A program made the translations under genes and the position numbers. A stretch of DNA of 64,000 nt, from the NCBI GenBank assembly GCA_963747535.1, contig CAVVFX010000013.1:201359-265358 (forward strand), given 5' to 3'. Numbering within the stretch: position 1 is the stretch's first letter; the number at the start of each line of letters is the position of its first letter. The notes under the pieces are model-generated. The model was not told where the DNA came from. It did no database searches and saw nothing but the letters and a program-made list of their open reading frames with translations. Source of the stretch: CAVVFX01 sp963747535 (lineage in GTDB: Bacteria; Acidobacteriota; Terriglobia; Bryobacterales; Bryobacteraceae). This document shows positions 45,789 to 54,693 of this stretch, one piece after another.

Positions 45789-46105
45789 GGCAGAAAGCAC
45801 TTCCTGCCGACGTTCCCGCCTGGGACTTGAAGTTGTATGTCGCAGGGCTGACCGCGAAATCATTGCAGGCCTTCGCTAACCTGAAACGAATTTGTGAGGA
45901 ACACCTGACGGGCCAATATCAGATTGAAGTGAACGATCTGCTGAAGAATCCGCAACTCGCCAAAGGCGACCAGATCTCCGCTCTTCCAACGCTGTTTCGG
46001 AAGCTTCCGGAGCCGGTCCGGAAGGTCATTGGCAATCTGTCGAATACCGAGCGCGTGCTGGTAGGGCTCGACCTGCGCGAACGAACCACCAAGGCGGCAT
46101 CATGA
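45785..46105 (+). CDS. KaiB-like protein, first copy
   Basis: The ATG at 45785 overlaps the kaiC-like stop (ATGA), giving 106 residues. The thioredoxin-like KaiB fold is seen in LKLYVAGLTAKSLQAFANLK and IEVNDLLKNPQLAKGDQISALPTL, with the conserved PTL cis-proline strand and the ending GNLSNTERVLVGLDL. KaiB-type proteins bind KaiC. In non-cyanobacteria such kaiBC sets act in stress or timing signalling rather than proven clocks. Its stop overlaps the next kaiB by four bases. Confidence 0.9.
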   Translation: MRQKALPADVPAWDLKLYVAGLTAKSLQAFANLKRICEEHLTGQYQIEVNDLLKNPQLAKGDQISALPTLFRKLPEPVRKVIGNLSNTERVLVGLDLRERTTKAAS

Positions 46106-46455
46106 AGCATGAAGACTCCACCGACGAGACCCAGGCATTTGAAAGAATCCTCGCTGCGCAGCCTGATGCAGAGCACTATCTCCTGCGGCTCTTCGTGAGC
46201 GGCAGCACTCCGAACTCGGTCCGGGCCGTGCGGAATATTCGGGCACTCTGTGAAGAGAAATTGCTGGGGCGTTACGACCTCGAAGTGATCGATATCTACC
46301 AGCATCCGGAAGATGTCAGGAGGGAAGAGATTGTAGTTACTCCGACGCTCGTCAAGAAATTGCCCTTGCCCTTTCGCAAAATCATTGGGGATTTATCCGA
46401 CAAAGAACGGGTGCTGGTCGGTCTGAACCTGATCCCGCGTGAGTCATTGCCCTAG
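46102..46455 (+). CDS. KaiB-like protein, second copy
   Basis: A 117-residue protein with an acidic N-terminal extension of about 25 residues, then LLRLFVSGSTPNSVRAVRNI, DLEVIDIYQHPEDVRREEIV, VTPTLVKKLPLPFRKIIGDL and SDKERVLVGLNL. It is clearly KaiB-like and distinct from the first copy (a paralog, not a recent duplicate). It overlaps the first copy and precedes the histidine kinase by a few bases, so kaiC-like, kaiB, kaiB and kinase form one operon. Confidence 0.9.
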   Translation: MKHEDSTDETQAFERILAAQPDAEHYLLRLFVSGSTPNSVRAVRNIRALCEEKLLGRYDLEVIDIYQHPEDVRREEIVVTPTLVKKLPLPFRKIIGDLSDKERVLVGLNLIPRESLP

Positions 46456-46461
46456 GATTTG

Positions 46462-49299
46462 ATGACAAATCCAATGACAGACGAGATTTGGGAAGACCCG
46501 TACCAGCGGATTCGCGACCTTCAGGCGCGTCTCGACGAAGCCGAGGAAACGCTTCGCGCCCTGCGGAGCGGCGAGGTAGATGCCGTAGTGGCCTCGGGTC
46601 CGGGCGGTGACCGCGTCTACACCCTCAGAGGGGCGGACGAAGCCTATCGTGTCATGGTGCAGGGGATGACGGAAGGCGCCCTGACCCTGACCACCGAGGG
46701 CCTGATCCTCTTCTCCAACCAACAGTTTGCCACCATGGTCGGGAGCCCTCTCGAACACGTGATTGGCGCCCGGATCCAGGATTTTGTCGCTTCCGAAGAT
46801 GCGGATTTGATTGCCGGGATCCTTGGCGCACGCCATGGCGGTAAGGCCGAATTACGCTTGAGAACCGGCGGCGGAGCGCTGGTACCAGCGTATCTGTCGG
46901 CTGACAAACTGGCTTTGGACGAAGCCGAGTGCCTTTGCCTGATCGTCACGGACCTCAGCGAACAGAAACGCAACCGGGAGATTGTCGCCGCAGAGAAACT
47001 CGCACGTTCGATTCTGGAACAGGCGGCTGAAGCCATCCTGGTAGTGGATTGGGGCGGCCGGATCACCCGCGCCAGCCGCGCGGCAGAGCGTTTGGCCGGG
47101 AGGCCGGTTCTGCAACATAGCTTTGATGAAGTGTTCCGCGTCAGCGTGGATTCCTGCGCGGAGTTCACGTTTCGGGAAATCTTGTTGGCGGCCAGCGGGA
47201 AACCGGCGGTCCAGGACATCGAAGCTACGGCGCTCGGTTCCGGTGGCCGGAAAATCGATCTGCTCCTGAGCGCCGCAATCGTTTCAGGCTCAGAATCCGA
47301 ACTACTGGGCTGCGTGATTCATCTGGCTGACATCACCGAGCGCAAGCGCAGGGAACGGCAATTGATGTTTCAGGCCGACATTCTGGCGAACACCACCGAG
47401 GCTGTCGTCGCGATTGATCCGGACCATCGGATCACATTCTGGAATCCTGGAGCCGAGCGGCTGTGCGGCCTGTCAGCCGCGGAGGCGCTCGGGAAATACT
47501 CCTGGGAGCTCGACTACCCTCTTTGGTTGAGCCCCGACGATAGGCAGCAGGCTATTGAAAGTGTGGAGAAGGAGGGCACCTGGTCTGGCGAGAATATTCA
47601 CATCTGCCAGGATGGGAAGCGAATCTGCGTGAGTTTGACGGTGAACCGCATCGCGCCGGAACACGGCGGCGGGGTATTCGCTGTGATGCGGGATATTACC
47701 GAGAGCAAACAGGCTGAGGCTGTTCTGAAGGAGAGCGAGGCTCGCGAACGCAGCCGGGCAGCGGAGGCTCAGGCGGTGATGGAGGCCGTCCCTGCTGCAG
47801 TCTGCATCGCGCGCGATTCTGAAGCCCGGGAAATCGTCGGCAACCGCATGTATTACGACATGCTGCGCTCGCCACAGGGTGCGAATACCTCCAAGTCTGC
47901 ACCCGAAGGCGAGCGGCCTGAGCACTTCCGCGCGATGAAAAATGGTGAAGAGATTTCGACGGAAAACCTTCCGCTCCAACTGGCTGCCCGTACCGGTCAG
48001 GCGGCGTCTGATTACGAGTTTGACGTAGTTTTCGATGATGGCGCTTCCCGACGGTGGCTTGGCAACGCTGTGCCGCTGTTTGACGAAGCCGGTCAATCGC
48101 GAGGCTCCGTGGGTGCATTCGTCGACATTACCGAACGCAAGCGCGCCGAGGAGCGCCTCCAGCAGACCCAGAAGGTGGAGACCCTCGGCGTGCTGGCGGG
48201 AGGGATCGCCCACGATTTCAACAATCTTCTCGTCGGCGTGATGGGCAACGCCAGCCTGGTGCAGGAAATGCTGCCGCGCGATGATACCGCGGCCGTGTTC
48301 CTGGAGAGAATCATCAAGGCTAGTGAGCAGCTTGCCCACTTAACCGGACAAATGTTGGCGTATGCGGGCAAGGGACGGCTCATGGTGGAGCGGCTGCACC
48401 TGCCCGATCTCATCCCGAAGATGAGCGAACTCGTGCAGCCGTCCATTCCTAAAAAGACCATCCTCCATCTCGAGCTCGAGCGGAATTGGAGGTTGCCGGC
48501 GATTGAAGCAGACCGCGGCCAGGTGCAACAGATTTTCATGAACCTGGTTCTCAATGCCTCGGAGGCGATCGGTGCCGATGGCGGGCTGATCTGGGTTAAG
48601 ACCGGCGTTCGGGAGGTCGACGAGAAATTCATCCGGCGCAATCCGGAAGTCGCCGGGCTTAGTCCGGGAACTTACGTTTACCTCGAAGTGAGCGATACCG
48701 GCTGCGGGATGGATCCGGCCACCAAGGCAAGGATTTTCGATCCGTTCTTCACCACGAAGTTTCTCGGACGCGGCCTCGCCCTCGCGGCTGTCGACGGCAT
48801 TGTGCGCAGCCACAAAGGCGGGATCATGGTGACGAGCGAACCGGGGATCGGCAGTTGCTTCACCGTTTTGTTCCCCGCCGCGGCCCAGAGTGCTGATGCG
48901 CGCCAGACTGTGGATGACCGTCCGGCCAACGCTGGGCCAGGAACGATCCTCGTGGTGGACGACGATGAAGGCGTTCGAGAGCTGACCCGCCACGGCCTCG
49001 CCCACCGTGGCTACGAAGTATTGTTGGCGAACGATGGGATAGAGGCTATCGATATTCTCTCCCGGCATTCCGGCGACATCTCCGTCATCGTGCTCGACCT
49101 GAGCATGCCCAGGATGAACGGAGCCGAGGCGCTGCCCGAAATTCGGAAGATCCGGCCCGGAATCAATGTCATCATATCGAGCGGCTACAACGAGGCCGAG
49201 ACCATGGCACTGTTCAGGGACCAACCCGTTTCCGGCTTCATTCAGAAGCCTTATACGGTGCGCGGGCTCGCCGAGAAGATCCAATCGGCATTGGGATAA
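46462..49299 (+). CDS. Hybrid sensor histidine kinase with PAS domains and receiver
   Basis: The ATG at 46462 is chosen (AGGA at 46454-46457; a TTG one codon upstream and an ATG at 46474 are alternatives). The protein has 945 residues with no transmembrane segment, so it is a cytosolic sensor. Order: coiled coil (about 10-40), four PAS/PAC-like modules (about 45-160, 180-295, 300-415, 425-555), HisKA with GGIAHDFNNLLVGV (phospho-His), and HATPase (NLVLNASEAI, DTGCGMD, GRGLALAAV). The C-terminal REC domain has VVDDDEG and the acceptor Asp in VLDLSMPRM. HDFNN-type kinases of this build are frequent beside kaiBC sets in soil bacteria and may take KaiB/KaiC as input. No separate response regulator is adjacent. 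Confidence 0.93.
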   Translation: MTNPMTDEIWEDPYQRIRDLQARLDEAEETLRALRSGEVDAVVASGPGGDRVYTLRGADEAYRVMVQGMTEGALTLTTEGLILFSNQQFATMVGSPLEHVIGARIQDFVASEDADLIAGILGARHGGKAELRLRTGGGALVPAYLSADKLALDEAECLCLIVTDLSEQKRNREIVAAEKLARSILEQAAEAILVVDWGGRITRASRAAERLAGRPVLQHSFDEVFRVSVDSCAEFTFREILLAASGKPAVQDIEATALGSGGRKIDLLLSAAIVSGSESELLGCVIHLADITERKRRERQLMFQADILANTTEAVVAIDPDHRITFWNPGAERLCGLSAAEALGKYSWELDYPLWLSPDDRQQAIESVEKEGTWSGENIHICQDGKRICVSLTVNRIAPEHGGGVFAVMRDITESKQAEAVLKESEARERSRAAEAQAVMEAVPAAVCIARDSEAREIVGNRMYYDMLRSPQGANTSKSAPEGERPEHFRAMKNGEEISTENLPLQLAARTGQAASDYEFDVVFDDGASRRWLGNAVPLFDEAGQSRGSVGAFVDITERKRAEERLQQTQKVETLGVLAGGIAHDFNNLLVGVMGNASLVQEMLPRDDTAAVFLERIIKASEQLAHLTGQMLAYAGKGRLMVERLHLPDLIPKMSELVQPSIPKKTILHLELERNWRLPAIEADRGQVQQIFMNLVLNASEAIGADGGLIWVKTGVREVDEKFIRRNPEVAGLSPGTYVYLEVSDTGCGMDPATKARIFDPFFTTKFLGRGLALAAVDGIVRSHKGGIMVTSEPGIGSCFTVLFPAAAQSADARQTVDDRPANAGPGTILVVDDDEGVRELTRHGLAHRGYEVLLANDGIEAIDILSRHSGDISVIVLDLSMPRMNGAEALPEIRKIRPGINVIISSGYNEAETMALFRDQPVSGFIQKPYTVRGLAEKIQSALG

Positions 49300-49355
49300 G
49301 CTACCCATCCCGGGTGCCCTGTGGGCGCGACGGCCTGGTCGCATCACGGGCACGA

Positions 49356-50660
49356 TTACAGCGGAGGCTCCATCGGCAACGCCAGCGGAGGTTCCTTCAG
49401 AAACTCCAGATGCGACATCTCCTCCACCGCATCCCGCACCGCCTGCTCCGACGTCGACTCCACTGTAATGACGAACGGCAAATCGCCCTTCGTATTGCAG
49501 GGCTCCTGCAGCACCGCCTCCAGGCTGATGTGCTTGCCCGCCAGGATCCCGGCCAGCGTCGCGATGATGCCGGGCCGGTCGTCCACGCGGAAGCGCAGAT
49601 AGTAGGGCCGCTTCTGCACCGTTACGGAGACCGGCTGGTACTCGCCGAGCCGCTCATGCGCGAACGGGGACACCCGCTCCGGACTGCCGCATCTGATCTC
49701 GCGCGCAACCCTCATCAAATCGCTGACCACCGCAACGCCGGTCGGTCTCGAACCCGCGCCGCGGCCGTAATAGAATGTGTCGTCGCCGTAGTGGCCTTTG
49801 ACCCAGACCGCGTTGTAAGAACCCTGTACGTTGGCCAGAATCGTCGACCGCCGGATCAGCGCGGGACGTACCGATAGAATCAGCCCCTCGGGAGTCTGGC
49901 GCGCCGCGCACAGCAGCCGGATGGTGTGGTCGAGCGTGCGTGCGTACTGGAAATCCATCGGTGAGATGCGGCGAATGCCTTCCACGTAGATATCGGCCGG
50001 CGTGATCAGCTCCCCGAACGCCAGTGCTGCCAGAATCGCCAGCTTCGAACGCGCGTCGTAACCGTCGACGTCCGCGCCGGGATTGGCTTCGGCATAGCCC
50101 AGCCTCTGTGCCTCGGCCAGCACCGTTTCCATCGAGTCGCCGCGTTTTTCGATCTCGGTCAGAATGAAATTACTGGTCCCGTTGAGAATGCCGTATAATG
50201 CCGTGATGCGGTCGCCCGAAATTCCTTCGCGCAGTACGGCGTGGATCGGGATGCCGCCGCACACGCTGGCTTCCATCGCCAGGTTGATGCCCGCCCGAAT
50301 GGCCCGGTCCCAGATCTCGCAGCCGCTGAGCGCCATCAGTTCTTTGTTGGCGGTCACCACGGATTTGCCATGCTCGATCGCCCCGTCGATGATTTGCCGC
50401 GCTACCGTTGTGCCGCCGACCAGTTCTACGATAATGTCGACGTTCGGATTGTTTACCACCTCCCGCCAGTCGCGGGTGCGCAGCGCATCGCCTGGCACGT
50501 GATCCATCACCGGACCGGTCAACTCGAGGGCTGCGACCGCCGTTACGTTCAGCCGGAACCCCAGTTTCAGCGCGATTTGACCGGCATTCTCATCGAGAAT
50601 GGTGACTGTGCCCGAGCCGACGTTGCCCAGACCGATAACTCCCACGTTTACATCTTTCAT
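49356..50660 (-). CDS. hom: Homoserine dehydrogenase
   Basis: The ATG at 50660 is chosen; a TTG three codons earlier is possible because GGGCAGG sits directly before the ATG. The protein has 434 residues. The Rossmann motif is VGVIGLGNVGSG; the catalytic-region motif is GADVDGYDARSKLAILAALA with the conserved Asp and Lys. A C-terminal ACT domain (RPGIIATLAGILAGKHISLE) gives feedback control, usually by threonine. It reduces aspartate semialdehyde to homoserine on the way to Thr and Met. It is monocistronic; no thrB or thrC is next to it. Confidence 0.96.
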   Translation of the reverse strand: MKDVNVGVIGLGNVGSGTVTILDENAGQIALKLGFRLNVTAVAALELTGPVMDHVPGDALRTRDWREVVNNPNVDIIVELVGGTTVARQIIDGAIEHGKSVVTANKELMALSGCEIWDRAIRAGINLAMEASVCGGIPIHAVLREGISGDRITALYGILNGTSNFILTEIEKRGDSMETVLAEAQRLGYAEANPGADVDGYDARSKLAILAALAFGELITPADIYVEGIRRISPMDFQYARTLDHTIRLLCAARQTPEGLILSVRPALIRRSTILANVQGSYNAVWVKGHYGDDTFYYGRGAGSRPTGVAVVSDLMRVAREIRCGSPERVSPFAHERLGEYQPVSVTVQKRPYYLRFRVDDRPGIIATLAGILAGKHISLEAVLQEPCNTKGDLPFVITVESTSEQAVRDAVEEMSHLEFLKEPPLALPMEPPL

Positions 50661-50817
50661 CCTGCCCAACGTAACACAGACTTCTGAGGACAGACTCTCC
50701 AGAGACGGCGGCCAAACTTCGCTCGCGACGGCAAAGGCGCAAGTTTCAGGCAGGTTGGACCGCGGCGTGCCCCGCGGTTAGCGGCTGAAATCGGTCCCAC
50801 AGTTATCATTGAAATAG

Positions 50818-51996
50818 ATGCGGTTATTATGCCGGGCCACCGTGGTCCTGATGTTCATCTCGGCAAACGGAGTTGCCGGTTTAGAAGAACAACTCGCGAT
50901 CGGTTTCGATCACTTCTACAACCTGGAATTTAACGAGTCCATAGCTGCCTTCGAAAAAGCGGCGGCGGAAAACCCCGCCTCGCCGCTTCCCCAGGACGGT
51001 ATCGCGCAAGCCGTGCTTTATCGCGAAATGTTTCGTAACGGAGCGCTGGAAAGCGAGTTGATCGACGGCACGGATTCTTTTCTCCGTCGCCCCAAGATGG
51101 AAGTGACTCGGGAAACCGAGGCCCGGTTCTTTTCGGCCATAGACAAGGCGCTCGACCTTTCGCAACAGCAACTCAACAAGAATCCACGCGACAAGACGGC
51201 CTTACACGCCCGCGCGGTCGCATTCGCCTTCCGCTCGAACTGGAATTTTCTGGTCCGCAAAGCCTGGAGGGACTCGCTGCACGATGCCACTGCTGCCCGC
51301 AAGATGGAGGACCAGATCCTGGCCATCGATCCCAACGACCCGGACGCACCACTTGGCCGCGGGGTCCATGAGTACATCATCGGCGGACTGCCGTGGACCT
51401 GGCGCACTCTCGGCTTCCTGGTGGGGTTTCACGGCGACAAAGCCCGGGGTCTGGCCACCGTCGAACGGGTCGCGAAATACGGCAGCCTTAACAAGCCTGA
51501 TGCGGAGCTCATGTTGTGCGCGTTTTATCGCCGCGATCGCGTATCGAAGAAAGCGTTGCCGTTGCTCGCGGACCTGATTCGCCGCTGGCCGCGCAACTAT
51601 CTGCTGCGCTTCGAGCAGGCTAAAATGTACGCCGACATCGGCGACGGGAAAAGTGCCCTGGCTACCATCGACGAGATTGAAAGGCTAAAGGAGGCCAAGG
51701 CGCCCGGACTGGTCAATGCCCCCTGGGTGAAGATTTATTTCGAACGCGCCACGATTCAGTTTTGGTATCGCGAACTGGACCAGTCGATGGCCAATTTCAA
51801 GAAAGTGACGGTCGCGCCGGACGAGCTGGATCTCAATACGGGAGTATCGTCCTACATGCGAATGGGCCAGATACTGGATATGCGAAATCAGCACCAGCAA
51901 GCTACAGAGTTCTACCGGAAGGCCATCGCATTCGCTCCGGATGCCGAAGCTGCGCAGGAAAGCCGGCGCTACATTTCGAGTCCCTATCGCCGTTAG
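50818..51996 (+). CDS. Exported TPR-repeat protein
   Basis: A 392-residue protein with an N-terminal signal-like segment (LLCRATVVLMFISANGVAG). Repeated helical pairs with TPR spacing follow (HFYNLEFNESIAAFEKAAAE, ALHARAVAFAFRSNW, RFEQAKMYADIGDGKSALAT, ATEFYRKAIAFAPDAEAAQE). It has no enzymatic motif; it probably acts as a periplasmic protein-contact module. Its stop codon overlaps the convergent symporter stop by four bases. Confidence 0.82.
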   Translation: MRLLCRATVVLMFISANGVAGLEEQLAIGFDHFYNLEFNESIAAFEKAAAENPASPLPQDGIAQAVLYREMFRNGALESELIDGTDSFLRRPKMEVTRETEARFFSAIDKALDLSQQQLNKNPRDKTALHARAVAFAFRSNWNFLVRKAWRDSLHDATAARKMEDQILAIDPNDPDAPLGRGVHEYIIGGLPWTWRTLGFLVGFHGDKARGLATVERVAKYGSLNKPDAELMLCAFYRRDRVSKKALPLLADLIRRWPRNYLLRFEQAKMYADIGDGKSALATIDEIERLKEAKAPGLVNAPWVKIYFERATIQFWYRELDQSMANFKKVTVAPDELDLNTGVSSYMRMGQILDMRNQHQQATEFYRKAIAFAPDAEAAQESRRYISSPYRR

Positions 51997-53669
51997 CTTT
52001 GGGAGACAGGTTTGCGTCTGTCCACCAGATTTCCCACCGCAACCACCACCACCGCGCCAATGACGTTGTACCACAGGAACGAAATTCCGGTAAACCGGGC
52101 CGTCGACAAAATCGCCGCTTCACCGAATAGCATCCCGACAAAGGCGCCAGTCCCCCCAACCCGTTTAAAGAAAAACGCCAGCGTGAACACGCCGAGCAGC
52201 GTGCCATAGAACAACGACCCAACCATATTGACCGCCTCGATCAGCGACCCCAGATTGCGCGCGTATTGTGCAAACATCACCGCGTACAACCCCCAGAACA
52301 CCGTCGCCAGACGCGAGACCAGCAGGTAATGCCGGTCCGATCCATCCTGCTTGACATGCCGCTTATAGATGTCGATCACCGTCACCGTCGCCAGCGAATT
52401 GACCTCGCCGGAACTGGCCGACATGGCTGCCGCGAAGATTACGGCAATAACCAGCCCGACAATCCCCGTCGGTAAATAGCGGGTCACGAACGAGAGGAAG
52501 ATGTAATTCGTATCGTTGAAGCCCGGCTTGCCCTGTGCCTTTTCGTACAGCTTGATCCCCTGTTGCCGCGCCGCCGTCATCTCGCCTTGCGCGCGACGGT
52601 AATCCTCCAAGGCCGACTGCCGTGCTCCCGCGTCGCCGGCACGATGCGCCGCAGCCAGCTTCCAGGCGGCGTCACGACGTTCCTGCCAGCCGCGCTCAAA
52701 CCGCGGTACCGGAGTCATCGCATTGCCGGCAATCGCCGTCATCGCCGTACTTTGAAACAGCATTGGTGGCTGTTCAAACAGGTAAAACACGAACACCATC
52801 GCGCCTACGAACAGGATGAAGAACTGCATCGGCACCTTGGCCATGGCATTGAACAGCAGGCTGAGTTTGCTCTGCGCGATCGACTTGCCCGTCAGGTACC
52901 GCTGCACCTGCGATTGGTCGCACCCGAAATACGCGAGGGACAGAAACGCCCCGCCGACGAGGCCGCTCCACAGCGTGTACCGGTCGTTCAAATCGAAATG
53001 CGGCACCACGGCGTTCAGCTTTCCGACCGCGCCCGCCAGATATACCGCGTCCATGAACGAAATCGTCGGCGGGAGCATGTGGATGACCGAGAACAGCGCG
53101 ATCACCAGTCCGCACAGGATAATGCTCATCTGCAGGACGTCGGTCCAGGTGACCGCGGGGATGCCCCCAGCCGCAGTGTAGAGAATCACCAGCACGCCCA
53201 TGATCAGCGCGGTCACGCGGTCGTCCCAACCGAAGATCACGGCCAGCACCAGTGCGGGAGCATACAGCGCGATCCCCACGCCCAGCCCGCGCTGGATCAG
53301 AAAAATGATGCTGCCCAAGGCGCGGGTTTTCGCGTCGAAGCGACGCTCCAGGTATTCATAGGCTGTGTAAACGTTGGCCCGGTGAAAAATAGGTACCGCC
53401 GTTGCCGAGAGAATTACCATCGCGACCGGCAGTCCGAAGTAGAACTGGACAAAGCGCATCCCGTCTACATATGCCTGGCCGGTGGTCGCGATGAAGGTCA
53501 CCGCGCTCGCCTGGGTGGCCATAATGGAGAGCCCCATGGCGTACCACGGCATCGTCTTTCCGGCCAGCAGATACTGGTTGACCGTCTTGCTGCCGCGGCC
53601 TTTGTAAAGGCCGTACAGTACGATCCCGGCGAGCGTGCAGACGAGCACGACCCAGTCGAGCGGTCTCAT
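51993..53669 (-). CDS. Sodium:solute symporter (SSS family)
   Basis: A 558-residue protein with about 13 hydrophobic segments. Family features include the first helix DWVVLVCTLAGIVLYGLYKG, YAMGLSIMATQASAVTFI in the region of the unwound Na-site helix, and FAAAMSASSGEVNSLATVTV, the conserved S-S Na2-site region. A hydrophilic insert near residues 325-385 is unusual in charge content. The substrate is unknown (sugar, acid or amino acid). It follows a 47-residue membrane protein after seven bases, possibly a small subunit, and phzF before that. Confidence 0.92.
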   Translation of the reverse strand: MRPLDWVVLVCTLAGIVLYGLYKGRGSKTVNQYLLAGKTMPWYAMGLSIMATQASAVTFIATTGQAYVDGMRFVQFYFGLPVAMVILSATAVPIFHRANVYTAYEYLERRFDAKTRALGSIIFLIQRGLGVGIALYAPALVLAVIFGWDDRVTALIMGVLVILYTAAGGIPAVTWTDVLQMSIILCGLVIALFSVIHMLPPTISFMDAVYLAGAVGKLNAVVPHFDLNDRYTLWSGLVGGAFLSLAYFGCDQSQVQRYLTGKSIAQSKLSLLFNAMAKVPMQFFILFVGAMVFVFYLFEQPPMLFQSTAMTAIAGNAMTPVPRFERGWQERRDAAWKLAAAHRAGDAGARQSALEDYRRAQGEMTAARQQGIKLYEKAQGKPGFNDTNYIFLSFVTRYLPTGIVGLVIAVIFAAAMSASSGEVNSLATVTVIDIYKRHVKQDGSDRHYLLVSRLATVFWGLYAVMFAQYARNLGSLIEAVNMVGSLFYGTLLGVFTLAFFFKRVGGTGAFVGMLFGEAAILSTARFTGISFLWYNVIGAVVVVAVGNLVDRRKPVSQS

Positions 53670-53676
53670 GCGCGCG

Positions 53677-53820
53677 TCACGCCATCACTCGCGTAAAGAT
53701 GTAGAACAGCGTGATCACCACGGCCTCGTAGACCAGCACGAAGATGTAGACACTGCGCCAGGAACCCAGGAAAGGCGGCGGCTCGTCAGCCATCTCTTTC
53801 GAAGGGATCGGCTGGTTCAC
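53677..53820 (-). CDS. 47-residue single-span membrane protein, possible symporter small subunit
   Basis: The GTG start at 53820 overlaps the phzF stop (GTGA), and the TGA is at 53677. The protein has a Pro-rich N-terminus (VNQPIPSKEMADEPPPFLGS) and one transmembrane helix (YIFVLVYEAVVITLFYIFTR). It ends seven bases before the symporter ATG. Tight coupling on both sides makes it a real gene. Small one-span partners directly upstream of SSS transporters are known in other systems (for example YhdT with PanF), which suggests a subunit or assembly role. No homolog is identified from memory. Confidence 0.75.
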   Translation of the reverse strand: MNQPIPSKEMADEPPPFLGSWRSVYIFVLVYEAVVITLFYIFTRVMA

Positions 53821-54596
53821 AGCAAATCCCCCTGCAATATCGTTACTGCCTGCCCGGAAAGGATCGCACGATCTCCTTCCAGCCGGACTCCCACTTCGCC
53901 TCCCCGGGCCGAAGCCTGGAATGCGCGGAGCGTCGTTTTGCCGAGAATCCCGGCCCAGTAAGGTCCCAGCGCGCAGTGCGCCGATCCGGTCACGGGATCT
54001 TCATCGATGCCCGATCCCGGCGCGAAGAAGCGTGACACGAAATCGTAATCCGATCCCCGCGCGGTCACGATAATCCCCCGCACCGGCAGCTTGCGCAGCG
54101 TAGTGTGGTCCGGATCGAGCGCCCGCAGCGTGGCCTCCGAATCGGCTTCGACGAGATAATCGAATTTTGTCTTACCTACGTATACCGGCTTCAGCCCAAG
54201 CGCCTCGGTGAGCCCATCCGGCGCTTCGGCGGGAGCATTCTCGCTGGCTGGAAAGTCCATCTCGATCCAGCCATCGTTTTGTACCGCGGTCAGCAGTCCG
54301 CTCCTGGTGTGAAAGCGTGCGACGGCACGCTGTGGAAGATGTCCATCCTGCCACAGAACGTGCGCACTGGCCAGCGTAGCGTGCCCGCACAACGCGACCT
54401 CGACCGCGGGGGTGAACCAACGGAGATCGAAGCCATCGCCGTTCGGAACCAGAAAGGCGGTCTCCGAGAGATTCATTTCGCGAGCCACATCGCGCATCCA
54501 GCTTTCCTCGCGCGGCGCCGGTAATACGCACACGGCTGCAGGGTTTCCGGCGAAGGGCTTATTGGTGAACGCGTCTACCTGAACGATGCGAGTCAT
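53817..54596 (-). CDS. PhzF family isomerase/epimerase-like protein
   Basis: A 259-residue protein with two mirror-related hotdog-like domains. Signatures are VDAFTNKPFAGNPAAVCVL, the catalytic Glu in NLSETAFLV, ALCGHATLASAHVLW, and DEDPVTGSAHCALGPYW. PhzF enzymes isomerise trans-2,3-dihydro-3-hydroxyanthranilate in phenazine producers, but most family members are of unknown substrate. No phenazine genes are present, so a generic metabolite isomerase is more likely. It is first in the unit phzF-small membrane protein-symporter. Confidence 0.92.
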   Translation of the reverse strand: MTRIVQVDAFTNKPFAGNPAAVCVLPAPREESWMRDVAREMNLSETAFLVPNGDGFDLRWFTPAVEVALCGHATLASAHVLWQDGHLPQRAVARFHTRSGLLTAVQNDGWIEMDFPASENAPAEAPDGLTEALGLKPVYVGKTKFDYLVEADSEATLRALDPDHTTLRKLPVRGIIVTARGSDYDFVSRFFAPGSGIDEDPVTGSAHCALGPYWAGILGKTTLRAFQASARGGEVGVRLEGDRAILSGQAVTILQGDLL

Positions 54597-54693
54597 GATC
54601 TATCTATACGTAGCACAGCACGCCATCGCCGCAAACTCCCACACGGCATCTAGATTCCTTGAGGCAGAAAACTTGTTGTCTTTGCGTCAAGTT

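Noticed and set aside
53817..54596. Phenazine biosynthesis locus based on the PhzF homolog
   Set aside because: No other phz genes are nearby; PhzF homologs are common without phenazine synthesis.
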